Shown: positions 25,683 through 35,078, counted from the stretch's first letter. The stretch: DNA of 64,000 bases from Fictibacillus sp. BK138 (GCF_004216955.1 NZ_SGXL01000001.1:3230061-3294060); one strand, 5' to 3'. The notes: generated from the letters alone by a model not told the origin. Program-made: numbers and translations.

Positions 25683-26597
25683 TTAGTTGCAATGTCCTTC
25701 ATCTTGGCACCCTATCGCTTCATCGTCTACTTGGATCGTTGTGTGATGAATTTGGAAGTCATCATGCAAGATCTTTTTAACCCTTTTTAATACATCTTGA
25801 TAATCTGCGGATGGTTCTCTGACCACATGACAGCTGAGTGCCGGAAAATCAGAAGTAATGGACCAAACATGTAGATCATGTACCTCTTTTACATCAGGTA
25901 TGTTCATGATAGTTTCCTTTACCTTTGAAACATCAATATTTAACGGTGTTCCTTCCATCAAGATATGGAAGGAATCTTTCGTTACTCTCCAACCACTTAT
26001 GATGATTAAAATAGCAACTACGATACTCGCGATCGGGTCTGCGATACTCCAGCTAAGAAACATGATAAGAAGAGCGGCAACAATCGCTCCAACTGAACCT
26101 AACATGTCACCTAGTACATGCAAAAAGGCGCTACGCACATTCAAGTTCTCATCCTTATCGCCTTTCATCAAAATGTAGGCAGCAGCAATGTTAACCAACA
26201 GTCCGATAATGGAGATGATTAACATACCTGTACTCACCACTTCAGGGGGATCCACGATTCGGTGATATGCCTCCCAGAAGATATAAAGAGAAATTAGAAT
26301 TAGTGTAATTCCATTTAAGAAAGCGGCTAGAATCTCAAACCGTTTGTAACCAAACGTCTTGGACTGCGTCGCTTTTCGTTGTCCCATCGTAAGAGCTAAA
26401 AAACTAAGCCCAAGTGCAGCTGCATCACTTAACATATGTCCTGCATCGGAAAGTAAAGCAAGACTGTTCGTCCAGAGGCCACCAATGATCTCTACAATCA
26501 TGAATCCAGCAATTAAGAAAAAGGACCATTTTAAAGCTTTTTTATTGTTACTTCCATGGTGGTGATGGCCGTGATTGTGATCATGAGAGTGCCCCAT
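25683..26597 (-). CDS. czcD: cation diffusion facilitator (zinc/cadmium/cobalt exporter)
   Basis: This 304-residue CDF exporter has a His-rich N-terminus (MGHSHDHNHGHHHHG) and six helices. The intramembrane metal site appears as SDAGHMLSD in helix 2 and HVLGDMLGS in helix 5. A cytoplasmic C-terminal domain with DLHVWSITSDFPALSCHV follows. It exchanges Zn, Cd or Co for protons or potassium. An AT-rich inverted repeat matching the CzrA operator pattern lies just upstream, so zinc-responsive repression by an ArsR-type regulator outside this window is likely. Ribosome binding site GAGGTG. Confidence 0.9.
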   Translation of the reverse strand: MGHSHDHNHGHHHHGSNNKKALKWSFFLIAGFMIVEIIGGLWTNSLALLSDAGHMLSDAAALGLSFLALTMGQRKATQSKTFGYKRFEILAAFLNGITLILISLYIFWEAYHRIVDPPEVVSTGMLIISIIGLLVNIAAAYILMKGDKDENLNVRSAFLHVLGDMLGSVGAIVAALLIMFLSWSIADPIASIVVAILIIISGWRVTKDSFHILMEGTPLNIDVSKVKETIMNIPDVKEVHDLHVWSITSDFPALSCHVVREPSADYQDVLKRVKKILHDDFQIHHTTIQVDDEAIGCQDEGHCN

Positions 26598-26612
26598 TCC
26601 TTTTCACCTCTA

Positions 26613-26636
26613 ATATATGAATATATGCTCATATAT
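26613..26636. promoter_or_regulatory. CzrA-type operator upstream of czcD
   Basis: ATATATGA-N8-TCATATAT is a perfect 8-bp inverted repeat 16 bases before the czcD start. The half-site TATATGA and its spacing match those of the staphylococcal CzrA zinc operator. Confidence 0.6.
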
Positions 26637-26821
26637 ATTATGTCAAAGCAAATTAAATATTGCAAATATATTCTGAATACAACTTAGTATCAAGAAATCA
26701 CTATCTTTAGCGATTTTTAGTGAATCAATCTTAATACTATATAGGTTATCAATAGCCCCTCAAGATATACGCCATCTAATTGGTACAAAATACTTCTGAA
26801 TTCATTTTCCTAGTGAAAATT

Positions 26822-26847
26822 AAAAGCACCCCAGATAGAGTGCTTTT
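26822..26847 (-). terminator. terminator of the spoVR fragment
   Basis: AAAAGCAC and GTGCTTTT form a hairpin homologous to that behind the intact spoVR gene (30169-30195). The duplication therefore includes the terminator. Confidence 0.7.
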
Positions 26848-26861
26848 AAACATTTGTTTAA
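26846..26861. repeat. TTAAACATTTGTTTAA palindrome
   Basis: This copy of the recurrent 16-mer lies two bases from the stop codon of the spoVR fragment, between stop and terminator. Confidence 0.55.
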
Positions 26862-26863
26862 TT

Positions 26864-27500
26864 TTAGAGGTACTTCCGATGTACCGTCTTCCCATCAAAC
26901 GTGAACAGAACAGGCTTCTGCTCGATCCTCGTCTCCATATGAACTGGACGTCCCCAGAGGTGATGAACGTGCGGCAGCACTTTCTCCAGATACTTCACAT
27001 CGAGTTCCATATCTTCATAACTATGATTGAGATATAGCTCCCCATTTTTCATATAATCTGCGTCATTTACTGTGATATACGGAAACCCACCGTTTACCCT
27101 CATACTCACTAGCTGATCACGAACTTCTTCCCACTGCTTATCGACAATTTTATATTCCTTCCCCTGTTTTTGGAAAAGGTACATGTCTTCTCTTTGAGCA
27201 AGATCTTTAGTTAGATAGTTTCGTATGAACGACATGTCAGATTCAAGTTCACGAACCTCGAACATTTTTTCACGTCCTGAACCTGGTTTGACGCCTTGTC
27301 TGATCAGTTCTTCATTTGGGTTGTTGTAGCGTTCTTCGATGTCTTTGAATATCTGTAACCCTAGGTAATATGGATTGATAGATGTCTTCGATGGCTGAAC
27401 TACCCCAGCGTTCAGTTTCGCAAATTCAATCGTCTCATGAGAGGTTAAGTCCATTTCTTGCAGGATCTTGGCGTGCCAGTAGCTAGCCCAGCCTTCGTTC
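26864..27500 (-). pseudogene. duplicated 3' third of spoVR (no start)
   Basis: This 637-base segment matches the last 637 bases of the intact spoVR at 30211-30847 without length change. Aligned proteins differ at 11 of 196 residues by eye, with many additional silent changes. Homology stops abruptly at 27500, inside the codons for [11 protein letters not shown]; beyond it the sequence is unrelated. There is no N-terminal two thirds and no ribosome binding site at the junction. It is a gene fragment, probably carried in with the adjacent ABC genes or left by recombination. Confidence 0.88.
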
Positions 27501-27577
27501 TCCTAAGGATCTTAGATTATCCTTAACGTCTTGATGACTATTGTTTGTTAAACTTCTAACTCATTTATTATGATTTG

Positions 27578-28618
27578 TTAATGTTCAAATGATTTATGTT
27601 CCATAGACCGAGCAACAATTTCCGAATTACGATTCATATTTAACACTGGAGTAACAGGTTTAAATAAACTCTTATCAACTTTATTAGTAATAATAAATTT
27701 ATACATATCCTGTTTGAATTTTACAGTTTTCAATGGCTGTTTTTTTAATCCTTCCAATATAAAATTGAATGATAAAATTGTTAAACCAAAGAATAGGACT
27801 GGAAACAATAATAACCAAGGAGCCAGTCTAAGTTGATAAAAATATGTGCCAACTAACCCAGACCACTCATTAGATAAAGAAAGGGCTATTTCTTCCTCAT
27901 CACCATACTCACGAGTAATTGTTCCTCCAAAGAATACCGATAAAAGTCCCAGGTGAGCCAGCAGTATTAAAGCTGCAATAATCTGTTGCATAAAGATGAT
28001 ACCGATCTTAGGTGCTAAGTGAGGCAAAACATGCTTTATAAAGATTTGCGTAGAATTCCCTCCTATTACTCTAGCCCCAATGATAAATTCATTTGATTTA
28101 ATAATCTTAATCTCCTCTGCTATAAGGACGCTTGTTGTTGGTATTGCGATTAAAGTCAAAATAATGATTTCAAATATCGCTTTCTCACCAAATGTTAAAA
28201 CCTCCGAACTTATTACAGGTTTTAATAAGAAATAACAAACTAATGCCACAGGAAGATAGTAAAATGATTGATTTAGAGATGTTACCCATTTTATCCGCTT
28301 AAATAAGGAAAGTAAGAAACCGAACACAAAAGCAGAGCTGACTCGGAGTAAACTAATAATAACAGCTAATCCAATCGTGAATTTGGCACCTTGTACAATT
28401 TTGTACATTAAGTCACTCCCAAATTGATCTGTTCCCATCCAATGGTTCTTAGAAGGTGGAAAAGGTGCTCGGTCAACGGGCATTCCGTCTTTATAAAGAA
28501 ATTCAGTAACTGGAATTTCATCGTTCATAACGAAATGATGATATAAACTAAACCCAAGGATAGAAAAGATAAAAAGTAATCCTATGATAAATAGAAGACC
28601 TCTATTCAATCTAAGCAT
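27578..28618 (-). CDS. ABC transporter permease, DppC-like
   Basis: This 346-residue permease resembles the C-type subunit of peptide/nickel importers. It has an N-terminal helix, then a periplasmic loop with HWMGTDQFGSDLMYKIVQGA, typical of DppC/OppC. About five more helices follow, with the ATPase-coupling region near GARVIGGNSTQIFIKHVLP. Its start (ATG 28618 behind AGAGGTG) overlaps the upstream permease gene by eight bases. No ATPase or binding protein gene is present. The C-terminus is 50 residues longer than usual and polar. Confidence 0.78.
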   Translation of the reverse strand: MLRLNRGLLFIIGLLFIFSILGFSLYHHFVMNDEIPVTEFLYKDGMPVDRAPFPPSKNHWMGTDQFGSDLMYKIVQGAKFTIGLAVIISLLRVSSAFVFGFLLSLFKRIKWVTSLNQSFYYLPVALVCYFLLKPVISSEVLTFGEKAIFEIIILTLIAIPTTSVLIAEEIKIIKSNEFIIGARVIGGNSTQIFIKHVLPHLAPKIGIIFMQQIIAALILLAHLGLLSVFFGGTITREYGDEEEIALSLSNEWSGLVGTYFYQLRLAPWLLLFPVLFFGLTILSFNFILEGLKKQPLKTVKFKQDMYKFIITNKVDKSLFKPVTPVLNMNRNSEIVARSMEHKSFEH

Positions 28619-29474
28619 CGCTGTCACCTCTTAAACGTATGATAAATGTTTGGATGAACGAAAAAGATAGGTAAATCGGAACAAACATCAAAAGCATACC
28701 GATCGTAAATATTTCAGGGGAACTATTGTCTAACATAAATGTTGTGATGCCATAAATGTTGAATAGATACTCGATGATCAATAGATTGGAAAGCATAAAC
28801 CACCAAATATTCTTTGAATGAAAGAAGAAACTAATTATTGCATTTGGAAGTATATGCCGCCACAGGACATAAAACGATGTCAGTCCTTTTCCTGAAGCTA
28901 AATCTACGTAAGGTTTATTCATTTCCTGCTCAAAGTCATACAATAAAATTCTGGTGCAAAGAAGTGTTGGCAAAATGGTCAAACACATTATAGGTAAAAG
29001 ATAAACGTTTTGCTCATATGCAACTGCAATAGGAAACAAGAGGATATTAAAGGTTTTAAAAAACCAAATGATAAACATTTGAACAGCTACTGCAACCAAA
29101 ATATCAGGAACGGATTCTAATACATACAATACTTTTTTAACAGGTTTTATTAGCTGTGATGGCAGCTTATATATTAATAAAGTTAATATGATTGAAACGA
29201 TAATTGCTAAAATGAATGCTGATGTTAAAACACTTAAAGAATAGAAATAAGGTTCCCATAATGCTGGAAATAGACTTCTTGGGATACCTGTACCTGTAAA
29301 ATAAACAATTTCCATAGGATTTATTATTTTTCTGAAAAGATCAACCGTCTCTTGAATATATAAACTTATATCAATTTTCAACTCTACAAAAGCAAACGGG
29401 AGCGATCCTATAAAGAAGATCCCTATGATTGCTAACAACAGAGAAAAGACAAACTGTATTCGTAACAGTCTCAT
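28611..29474 (-). CDS. ABC transporter permease, DppB-like
   Basis: This 287-residue membrane protein is the B-type partner of the downstream permease. The coupling segment appears as ASGKGLTSFYVLWRHILPNA about residue 195, and an N-terminal helix with FFIGSLPFAF precedes a large extracytoplasmic loop. Sequence conservation to canonical DppB is modest. The start is ATG 29474 with AAGGAGGC upstream. It is the middle gene of a lipoprotein-permease-permease operon lying between the two spoVR copies. Confidence 0.75.
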   Translation of the reverse strand: MRLLRIQFVFSLLLAIIGIFFIGSLPFAFVELKIDISLYIQETVDLFRKIINPMEIVYFTGTGIPRSLFPALWEPYFYSLSVLTSAFILAIIVSIILTLLIYKLPSQLIKPVKKVLYVLESVPDILVAVAVQMFIIWFFKTFNILLFPIAVAYEQNVYLLPIMCLTILPTLLCTRILLYDFEQEMNKPYVDLASGKGLTSFYVLWRHILPNAIISFFFHSKNIWWFMLSNLLIIEYLFNIYGITTFMLDNSSPEIFTIGMLLMFVPIYLSFSFIQTFIIRLRGDSDA

Positions 29475-29524
29475 AAAAAGCCTCCTTATAATCAATGACC
29501 CTTCGATAGAAGGGTCATAATTGT

Positions 29525-30052
29525 TTACTTTTTAGGTGTTCGATATTCTTTTTTAGCTGCCTGATAATCAGATGCCGTAAACATAACAGTAGGCATATTT
29601 GAAATAGCTTCTGGCTCTTTGCATCCATCAAGAGTCAATTGACTACTTCCGTTATCATTAATGTCTGTACAATGAAACTCACCAACTGGCAGTTCATACC
29701 CTCTATAATTATTGGAATATATAAACTCTCCACTTTGATATTTGAGTTCATTCGTTGTACTTTTGCCATTTTTGTCGACAATAGTAAACTTCAAATCAGA
29801 GTCTTTTTTAGCCTCTACATCATCAAGAAATTGAAACATTAATGAAAGGTTGTATGCTTTTCTAGATCCAGTTAGTATCTCATTTAAATTTGAAGAGGTG
29901 TTTACTATAACAATCTGTCCGTCATCAATATGATTTTGTATTGAAGTTGGTAGCCCTTTTCCCTTATCCTCTTGAGAAACTTTCTCTTTATCTTCTGTAC
30001 ATCCTACTAACAATAAACCTATTAATGGTATTGTCATTAACAACTTTCTCAA
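29525..30052 (-). CDS. lipoprotein of unknown function
   Basis: This 175-residue protein has a lipoprotein signal peptide with lipobox LLVGC (C18). The mature part is polar and contains LKFTIVDKNGKSTTNELKY and two more cysteines (FHCTDI, LDGC). It might resemble DUF4362-type lipoproteins, but this is weak. The start is TTG 30052, eight bases behind GGGGG. As the first gene of the permease operon it could be a sensor or accessory subunit; it is too small to be a usual peptide-binding protein. Confidence 0.7.
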   Translation of the reverse strand: MRKLLMTIPLIGLLLVGCTEDKEKVSQEDKGKGLPTSIQNHIDDGQIVIVNTSSNLNEILTGSRKAYNLSLMFQFLDDVEAKKDSDLKFTIVDKNGKSTTNELKYQSGEFIYSNNYRGYELPVGEFHCTDINDNGSSQLTLDGCKEPEAISNMPTVMFTASDYQAAKKEYRTPKK

Positions 30053-30168
30053 TGAATAATCCCCCTATTTTTTCATCATTTTTCAAAATAATCTGATTAA
30101 ATTTTACCACATTATTACAAATTTGGGTGTTAGTCTTTTTTATTTCTTCCAGATTAAATTTAAAAACA

Positions 30169-30195
30169 AAAAGCACTCCTAATGAGAGTGCTTTT
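30169..30195 (-). terminator. terminator of the intact spoVR gene
   Basis: AAAAGCACTC and GAGTGCTTTT form the stem, with a T run on the minus-strand exit side. Confidence 0.8.
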
Positions 30196-30208
30196 AAACA
30201 AATGTTAA
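30194..30208. repeat. degenerate TTAAACAAATGTTAA palindrome
   Basis: This is a one-base-shorter version of the recurrent 16-mer, between the spoVR stop codon and terminator. Confidence 0.45.
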
Positions 30209-30210
30209 TT

Positions 30211-31620
30211 TTAAAGGTACTTCCGATGCACGGTTTTCCCGTCAAATGTGAACAGAACAGGCTTTTGCTCGATCTTCGTTTCCATGTGAACAGGACGACC
30301 CCAAAGATGATGAACGTGTGGGAGCACCTTCTCTAGATACTTCACATCGAGTTCGATATCTTCATAGTTATGGACGAGGTAGAGTTCTCCGTTCTTCATG
30401 TAGTCTCCATCATTTACGGTAATATACGGGAATCCTCCGTTTACCCGCATGCCTACAAGCTGATCTCTGACTTGTTCCCACTGTTTATCAACGATCTTGT
30501 ATTCTTTTCCCTGCTTTTGAAACAGGTACATATCTTCACGCTGAGCTAGATCCTTAGTTAGATAGTTTCTAATGAAGGACATATCTGATTCAAGTTCACG
30601 AACCTCAAATATCTTTTCACGTCCCGATCCAGGCTTTACTCCTTGTCGCAGCAGTTCTTCATCTGGGTTGTTATAGCGTTCTTCGATGTCTTTAAATATT
30701 TGAAGACCCAAGTAGTAAGGATTTATAGATGTCGTCGAAGGCTGTACAACGCCCGCGTTTAATTTAGCGAACTCAATCGTCTCATGAGAGGTTAAGTCCA
30801 TTTCTTGTAGAATTTTGGCGTGCCAATAAGACGCCCAGCCTTCGTTCATGATTTTTGTTTCGAGCTGCGGCCAGAAATATAGCATTTCCTCTCTCATCAT
30901 TGATAAAATATCCCGCTGCCATTCTTCGAGTTCACGGCTGTATTGCTCAATAAATAAAAGAATATCTTTCTCTGGCTGAGGCGGAAACATTTTTTTCTTC
31001 TTCAATGCAGGCTTAGGGCCTTTTTTATCATCGATTTTCCATAGGTCATCATAAGGCGTTTCTTTCCTAGGTGTTATTTCATCATCTTCACCAAATACAT
31101 AGTTTAGTTTGTTCCTAACGATCGACGGATCGATGTGTTCTTGGATCGCGAGCACTGCATCCAGGAACTGCTCTACTTCTTTCTTTCCATATAGATGTTC
31201 ATACTGTGCAACCCGTTCAGCAGTAGCAGTCATGCACTCAACCATGTCTCTCCTTGTGTTTGAAAAACGGACATTGTTCTTAAAGAAGTCACAATGAGCT
31301 AGAACATGAGCAATGATAAGCTTATTTTGTATCAATGAATTTGTATCTAGCAAAAACGCATAACAAGGATCTGAATTGATGACCAGTTCATAGATTTTGC
31401 TCAATCCCAAATCATATTGAAGCTTCATTTTGTGAAACTGTTTTCCGAAACTCCAGTGTGAAAAACGAGTCGGCATTCCGTACGCACCAAATGTATAAAT
31501 AATATCTGCCGGACATATCTCATACCGCATAGGGTAAAAATCGAGGCCAAAGTGGTCTGCAATCTCAGTAATTTCAGCAATTGCTCTTTCAAGCTCTTTA
31601 TTTTGCAAGTCCCAGTTCAT
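30211..31620 (-). CDS. spoVR: stage V sporulation protein R
   Basis: This full-length SpoVR family protein has 469 residues and is needed for normal spore cortex formation in Bacillus. Conserved stretches include [14 protein letters not shown] near residue 265 and [21 protein letters not shown] His-rich first half contains [10 protein letters not shown]. The start is ATG 31620 behind GGAGGGGG; the frame is open further upstream but that part is not SpoVR-like. The final 637 bases are duplicated at 26864-27500. SpoVR often works with the YhbH and PrkA functions encoded at 53.6 and 56 kb here. Confidence 0.92.
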   Translation of the reverse strand: MNWDLQNKELERAIAEITEIADHFGLDFYPMRYEICPADIIYTFGAYGMPTRFSHWSFGKQFHKMKLQYDLGLSKIYELVINSDPCYAFLLDTNSLIQNKLIIAHVLAHCDFFKNNVRFSNTRRDMVECMTATAERVAQYEHLYGKKEVEQFLDAVLAIQEHIDPSIVRNKLNYVFGEDDEITPRKETPYDDLWKIDDKKGPKPALKKKKMFPPQPEKDILLFIEQYSRELEEWQRDILSMMREEMLYFWPQLETKIMNEGWASYWHAKILQEMDLTSHETIEFAKLNAGVVQPSTTSINPYYLGLQIFKDIEERYNNPDEELLRQGVKPGSGREKIFEVRELESDMSFIRNYLTKDLAQREDMYLFQKQGKEYKIVDKQWEQVRDQLVGMRVNGGFPYITVNDGDYMKNGELYLVHNYEDIELDVKYLEKVLPHVHHLWGRPVHMETKIEQKPVLFTFDGKTVHRKYL

Positions 31621-31715
31621 GTTTTCCCCCTCCTGCTTTTTCCTTACTTTTAACTGTATGAAAGAAAACGGACATTCATGAGAAAACAAGAGCGAAAATC
31701 GGACGTGTTTTAAAA

Positions 31716-32954
31716 TTATGCTTTTCGAACTGCGGGCAACAAATAAAATAGAAACGTACTTGCTGTTACGATTCCGCCTATTGTGATGGTAAACGCGGAA
31801 CTGGTTGATGCCGCTAAGTATCCTGATAGCATTGCTGCGACAGGCAGTAATAGCCATGTCATCCACCGGCTTGTGGCTTGTACTCTGCCTAATAAATGGT
31901 CAGGAGTGTGCGTCTGACGAATCGTTCGGATACACGGGTTGATCATACATGCTGCTAATACACCAATCGCATTCGTTACCGCAACAGCAATAAAAGTTTC
32001 GGAGTATGCGAGTCCAATGATGGAAAGACCTCCTGTTAGATGCGCGATCATTAAGATCGTCTGAAATCTGAAAATCCTACTCATTCTGTTTGTCACTAAG
32101 GCACCGGTGATTGCCATCAAACCACCTAATGAGAGTATGAATCCAATTTCAGCAGGTTTAAAAAAGAGAACTTCTTTTAAGTGAAAAATAAGCAAGGTTA
32201 AAAACATCGTTGTTCCAAAAGTTGATATCATAAGCGCCACGTTTGTATACCAAATGATTTTTGTGTTAAACACATGTTTAAATCCTTCTTTGAGTTCTGA
32301 AGCAAATGTCCGAAAGAAAGTATGACGATTATAGAGTGTTACCTTATTTTCGTGTTCAATATGTATTTTAGTGATCATCCAAAAAGTTAAAAAGAATGAT
32401 ATTGCGTTTAGGAAGAGACCTGCGCCTGGAGCAGTTATTGCAACGAGCAGTCCTCCAAGTGCCGGACCAATAACGATTGCTGTTTGAAATAATCCTTCAT
32501 CCCATGCGTTCGCTTCATGCAGCCTTTCTTTTTGTACAAGATGAGGTAAAAAAGCAAATCCGGCCGCATTATGAAGCTGTGTCAGCCATCCCATCAATAA
32601 AGCACCAGCTGCAATATGCCAAAATTCAAGGGTATCGGTTTGATAGAGCACAGCAAGAAGCAGAAGTAATAGTCCTCGTGTGATATCACTGAAATAAAGG
32701 ATTTTTTTTCGATTATATGTATCTGCTATCCATCCTGCTATAGGTTGAAAGAATACCGGTATTCTTTCAACCGCAGCTATAATACCCATAGAGACCGCCG
32801 AACCTGTAAGCTGAAGTACAATTAGCGGAAGTACAAGAAGGTAAACTTGATCCCCTAAAAACGAGATGAATTTACTTCCAAGCAAATTCATAGCCTTTCT
32901 ATTCTTATATAATGGAGGCGTTTCCTCGTGTGAATTTTGACGTAAAGATTGCAT
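31716..32954 (-). CDS. MFS transporter (drug efflux type)
   Basis: This 412-residue transporter has 12 predicted helices and resembles the MFS_3/enterobactin-exporter group. Motifs are [18 protein letters not shown] in helix 1, [13 protein letters not shown] in loop 2-3, and [13 protein letters not shown] in the C-terminal half. The ribosome binding site is AAAGGGG. It lies just upstream of spoVR without a clear terminator. The substrate is unknown; multidrug or macrolide efflux is typical of this group. Confidence 0.8.
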   Translation of the reverse strand: MQSLRQNSHEETPPLYKNRKAMNLLGSKFISFLGDQVYLLVLPLIVLQLTGSAVSMGIIAAVERIPVFFQPIAGWIADTYNRKKILYFSDITRGLLLLLLAVLYQTDTLEFWHIAAGALLMGWLTQLHNAAGFAFLPHLVQKERLHEANAWDEGLFQTAIVIGPALGGLLVAITAPGAGLFLNAISFFLTFWMITKIHIEHENKVTLYNRHTFFRTFASELKEGFKHVFNTKIIWYTNVALMISTFGTTMFLTLLIFHLKEVLFFKPAEIGFILSLGGLMAITGALVTNRMSRIFRFQTILMIAHLTGGLSIIGLAYSETFIAVAVTNAIGVLAACMINPCIRTIRQTHTPDHLLGRVQATSRWMTWLLLPVAAMLSGYLAASTSSAFTITIGGIVTASTFLFYLLPAVRKA

Positions 32955-33020
32955 TTATTAAATCCCCTTTCTCTCTGCTTAATAAAATTACTTATTAAAC
33001 AAGAGAATCCTTTATAAAAA

Positions 33021-33058
33021 AAATAAATTGTTGGGGACTGTCCCCCAACAATTTATTT
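33021..33058. terminator. 16-bp perfect hairpin between MFS and propeller genes
   Basis: AAATAAATTGTTGGGG pairs perfectly with CCCCAACAATTTATTT around a six-base loop. A run of T follows on the minus strand. The upstream gene already has its own terminator at 33181, so the hairpin may be a second terminator or a mobile repeat unit. Confidence 0.6.
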
Positions 33059-33180
33059 CCCTTCGTCGTTTCAACTTCCTAATCTTATAAAATACTCCAA
33101 AAGGACCAAGTTTTTTTCCTGATTTACTATTAAGCCTTTGTTTTTCTAGTTATATCGACAATTATTTCCCAACATACCAA

Positions 33181-33212
33181 AAGAAGCACCCAAAATAAAG
33201 AGTGCTTCTTTC
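33181..33212 (-). terminator. terminator of the beta-propeller gene
   Basis: AAAGAAGCAC and GTGCTTCTTT form a 10-bp stem just past the stop codon at 33218. Confidence 0.75.
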
Positions 33213-33217
33213 TTCTG

Positions 33218-34453
33218 CTAACGACCTTGATAAACATCCAGCACGCTTGGCCATCCGTAGTATTCTTCGGCAGGTTTTGCTAACTTGTCGATCCAAACTG
33301 TTTCTTTAGATTCAAAATCCATCTTTTTTATCACTTTCGATTGATTAGAGTTTTCGAAAGATCTTACCCAAACTATCCCTTTGTCAGGCAATGTTTTCGG
33401 AAAATCATCCGCAGCCTCCATCCCTGGCTGAGTTAATCTTTTTGCACTTCTCGTAGTTGTATCAACTAAAACTAGGAAAGGCTTCGATCTTTTTTCAACA
33501 GGAACTTCCCATCCCCATTCAATCTGTCTGCTTACAACAATTTCACGGTCACTTCTCCATGTAAAATCACCATCAGCATATCCTTGGAAACCTAGATCCA
33601 CTTCTTTTCCGCTTCGTGAGTCCCAAATGGTTAACCGTTTATTTTCAGAGACTAATCTTCCAATCCCGTTGATATAAGCCAATCTTTCAGTTTTTGGCGA
33701 CCAATGAAACCAATTCGAATTATTTAACATATTTGCGATCATTTTCGTTGTTGATTCGTTCTTAGAAACAATCATCAATGTATTGCTGTCCGCTGACAGG
33801 GATGCAGTCGGGCATGAGATAAAAGCAAAAACGCTATTCTTCATGCCCCATTTGAATTTTGTTGTGCCGATTGCGAAAAATGATTCACTCATTTTTGGTA
33901 AAGTCGTAATCTTTTTTACTTTTTTCAAATCACCTTTTGCATCTGCAGGCACAGTAAAAATCTGAACAGGAGTCCATCCATCCGGCTGAAGATTGGCTGA
34001 TGATGAAACGACAAACCCTTTGCTATCAGGAGTCCAGCTATAGTTTCCTACCCCAAGAATAACATTTTGAAAAGTGGATGCCGGCTTTGAAACATCAATT
34101 ACATTTAGAACACTCCCGCTTTTCCAAGCAAGCAACTGGCCAGCCGGTGACCATCTTGGCATCATCAATTCACCTGTAAACACTTTTCTTTTTAAACGAG
34201 TCACCCTGTTGTACACCCATAACTCTTTTGTTTCACCCCCACCAGCCATGTAACTGATATACATAGCATCACTAGAGAATTTTGGATGTGACAGCTTAGT
34301 GCCTTCAACTAACCTTCTTTCCACATCTCCATCTTTCAGCCACAATCCATCTTGACGAATAAATGCAGCTTTTCCCTCGGCCGCTTCGGAATGGCTCGGA
34401 ACATTCATTACAATAATCAACATACAAACCAACAGAATGGTCAATCGTTTCAA
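33218..34453 (-). CDS. secreted TolB-like beta-propeller protein
   Basis: This is an exported protein of about 411 residues with a signal peptide (MKRLTILLVCMLIIVMNV, cleavage near SEA-AEG). The rest is a chain of WD40/TolB-type blades marked by repeats such as HPKFSSDAMYISYM, MPRWSPAGQLLAWKSG and YSWTPDSKGFVVSS. I place the start at TTG 34453, behind GAGGTG; an upstream ATG at 34501 would give a non-standard leader. Propellers of this kind bind other proteins or glycans; the partner is unknown. Confidence 0.7.
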   Translation of the reverse strand: MKRLTILLVCMLIIVMNVPSHSEAAEGKAAFIRQDGLWLKDGDVERRLVEGTKLSHPKFSSDAMYISYMAGGGETKELWVYNRVTRLKRKVFTGELMMPRWSPAGQLLAWKSGSVLNVIDVSKPASTFQNVILGVGNYSWTPDSKGFVVSSSANLQPDGWTPVQIFTVPADAKGDLKKVKKITTLPKMSESFFAIGTTKFKWGMKNSVFAFISCPTASLSADSNTLMIVSKNESTTKMIANMLNNSNWFHWSPKTERLAYINGIGRLVSENKRLTIWDSRSGKEVDLGFQGYADGDFTWRSDREIVVSRQIEWGWEVPVEKRSKPFLVLVDTTTRSAKRLTQPGMEAADDFPKTLPDKGIVWVRSFENSNQSKVIKKMDFESKETVWIDKLAKPAEEYYGWPSVLDVYQGR

Positions 34454-34500
34454 ATCACTCACCTCATTACTAACATGAACTAAATGAGGGAATTCATACA

Positions 34501-34530
34501 AAAAAACTCAGAAACCATCGGCTTCTGAGC
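34501..34530 (-). terminator. terminator of arsC
   Basis: CTCAGAA and TTCTGAG pair, with six or seven T on the minus-strand exit side. Confidence 0.75.
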
Positions 34531-34543
34531 TTGTCCATTTTAA

Positions 34544-34945
34544 TTATTCTCCTGTTTCCGCAAAACGCTTGATACGACCAGCGATCTCGTCACGTACACG
34601 CTGGAACTCGCTCCACTCTTTCCCTGCAGGATCGTCAAACCCCCAGTGCTCACGCTTTTTATGAGGCGGTGTTGCTGGACATACATCATTGGCGTGTCCG
34701 CATAGTGTTACAACTAAATCAGCTTTTTCTAAAATATCTTTATCAATAACATCTGAAGTCTGATTCGTAATATCGATATCTACCTCTTTCATCGCTTTGA
34801 CTGCGTTAGGATTTACACCATGTGCTTCAATCCCTCCAGAGTATACATCATATTTATCACCAAGATAGTGGTGTCCGAATCCTTCAGCCATCTGAGAACG
34901 GCAAGAGTTTCCTGTGCAAAGGAAATAGATGATTGGTTTTGCCAT
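34544..34945 (-). CDS. arsC: arsenate reductase, thioredoxin-coupled
   Basis: This 133-residue enzyme reduces arsenate to arsenite. The low-molecular-weight phosphatase loop is C10-TGNSC15-R16. The redox relay cysteines C82 and C89 stand in [11 protein letters not shown], exactly as in the thioredoxin-coupled pI258/B. subtilis type. The ribosome binding site is AGGAGG. It is divergent from arsR-arsB-arsI, with two operator-like palindromes between them. Confidence 0.95.
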   Translation of the reverse strand: MAKPIIYFLCTGNSCRSQMAEGFGHHYLGDKYDVYSGGIEAHGVNPNAVKAMKEVDIDITNQTSDVIDKDILEKADLVVTLCGHANDVCPATPPHKKREHWGFDDPAGKEWSEFQRVRDEIAGRIKRFAETGE

Positions 34946-34987
34946 GTATAAAAACCTCCTAAAAGAACTTCTTTCGTGACCATCATA

Positions 34988-35007
34988 ATATAAGTATATC
35001 CTTATAT
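34988..35007. promoter_or_regulatory. ArsR operator on the arsC side
   Basis: ATATAAG-N6-CTTATAT is a perfect inverted repeat in the arsC-arsR spacer. Its half-site is the same as that at 35039-35058. Confidence 0.6.
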
Positions 35008-35028
35008 CAATATTTATTTATATATTCT

Positions 35029-35058
35029 TTGACATATTATATAAACATATGGTTATAT
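35029..35058 (+). promoter_or_regulatory. arsR promoter with overlapping operator
   Basis: TTGACA at 35029-35034 is followed after 17-18 bases by GTTATA/TTATAT. The -10 region overlaps the inverted repeat ATATAA-N8-TTATAT (35039-35058), so a bound repressor would cover the promoter. Confidence 0.6.
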
Positions 35059-35078
35059 ACTAATGAGGTGAGATCGAT

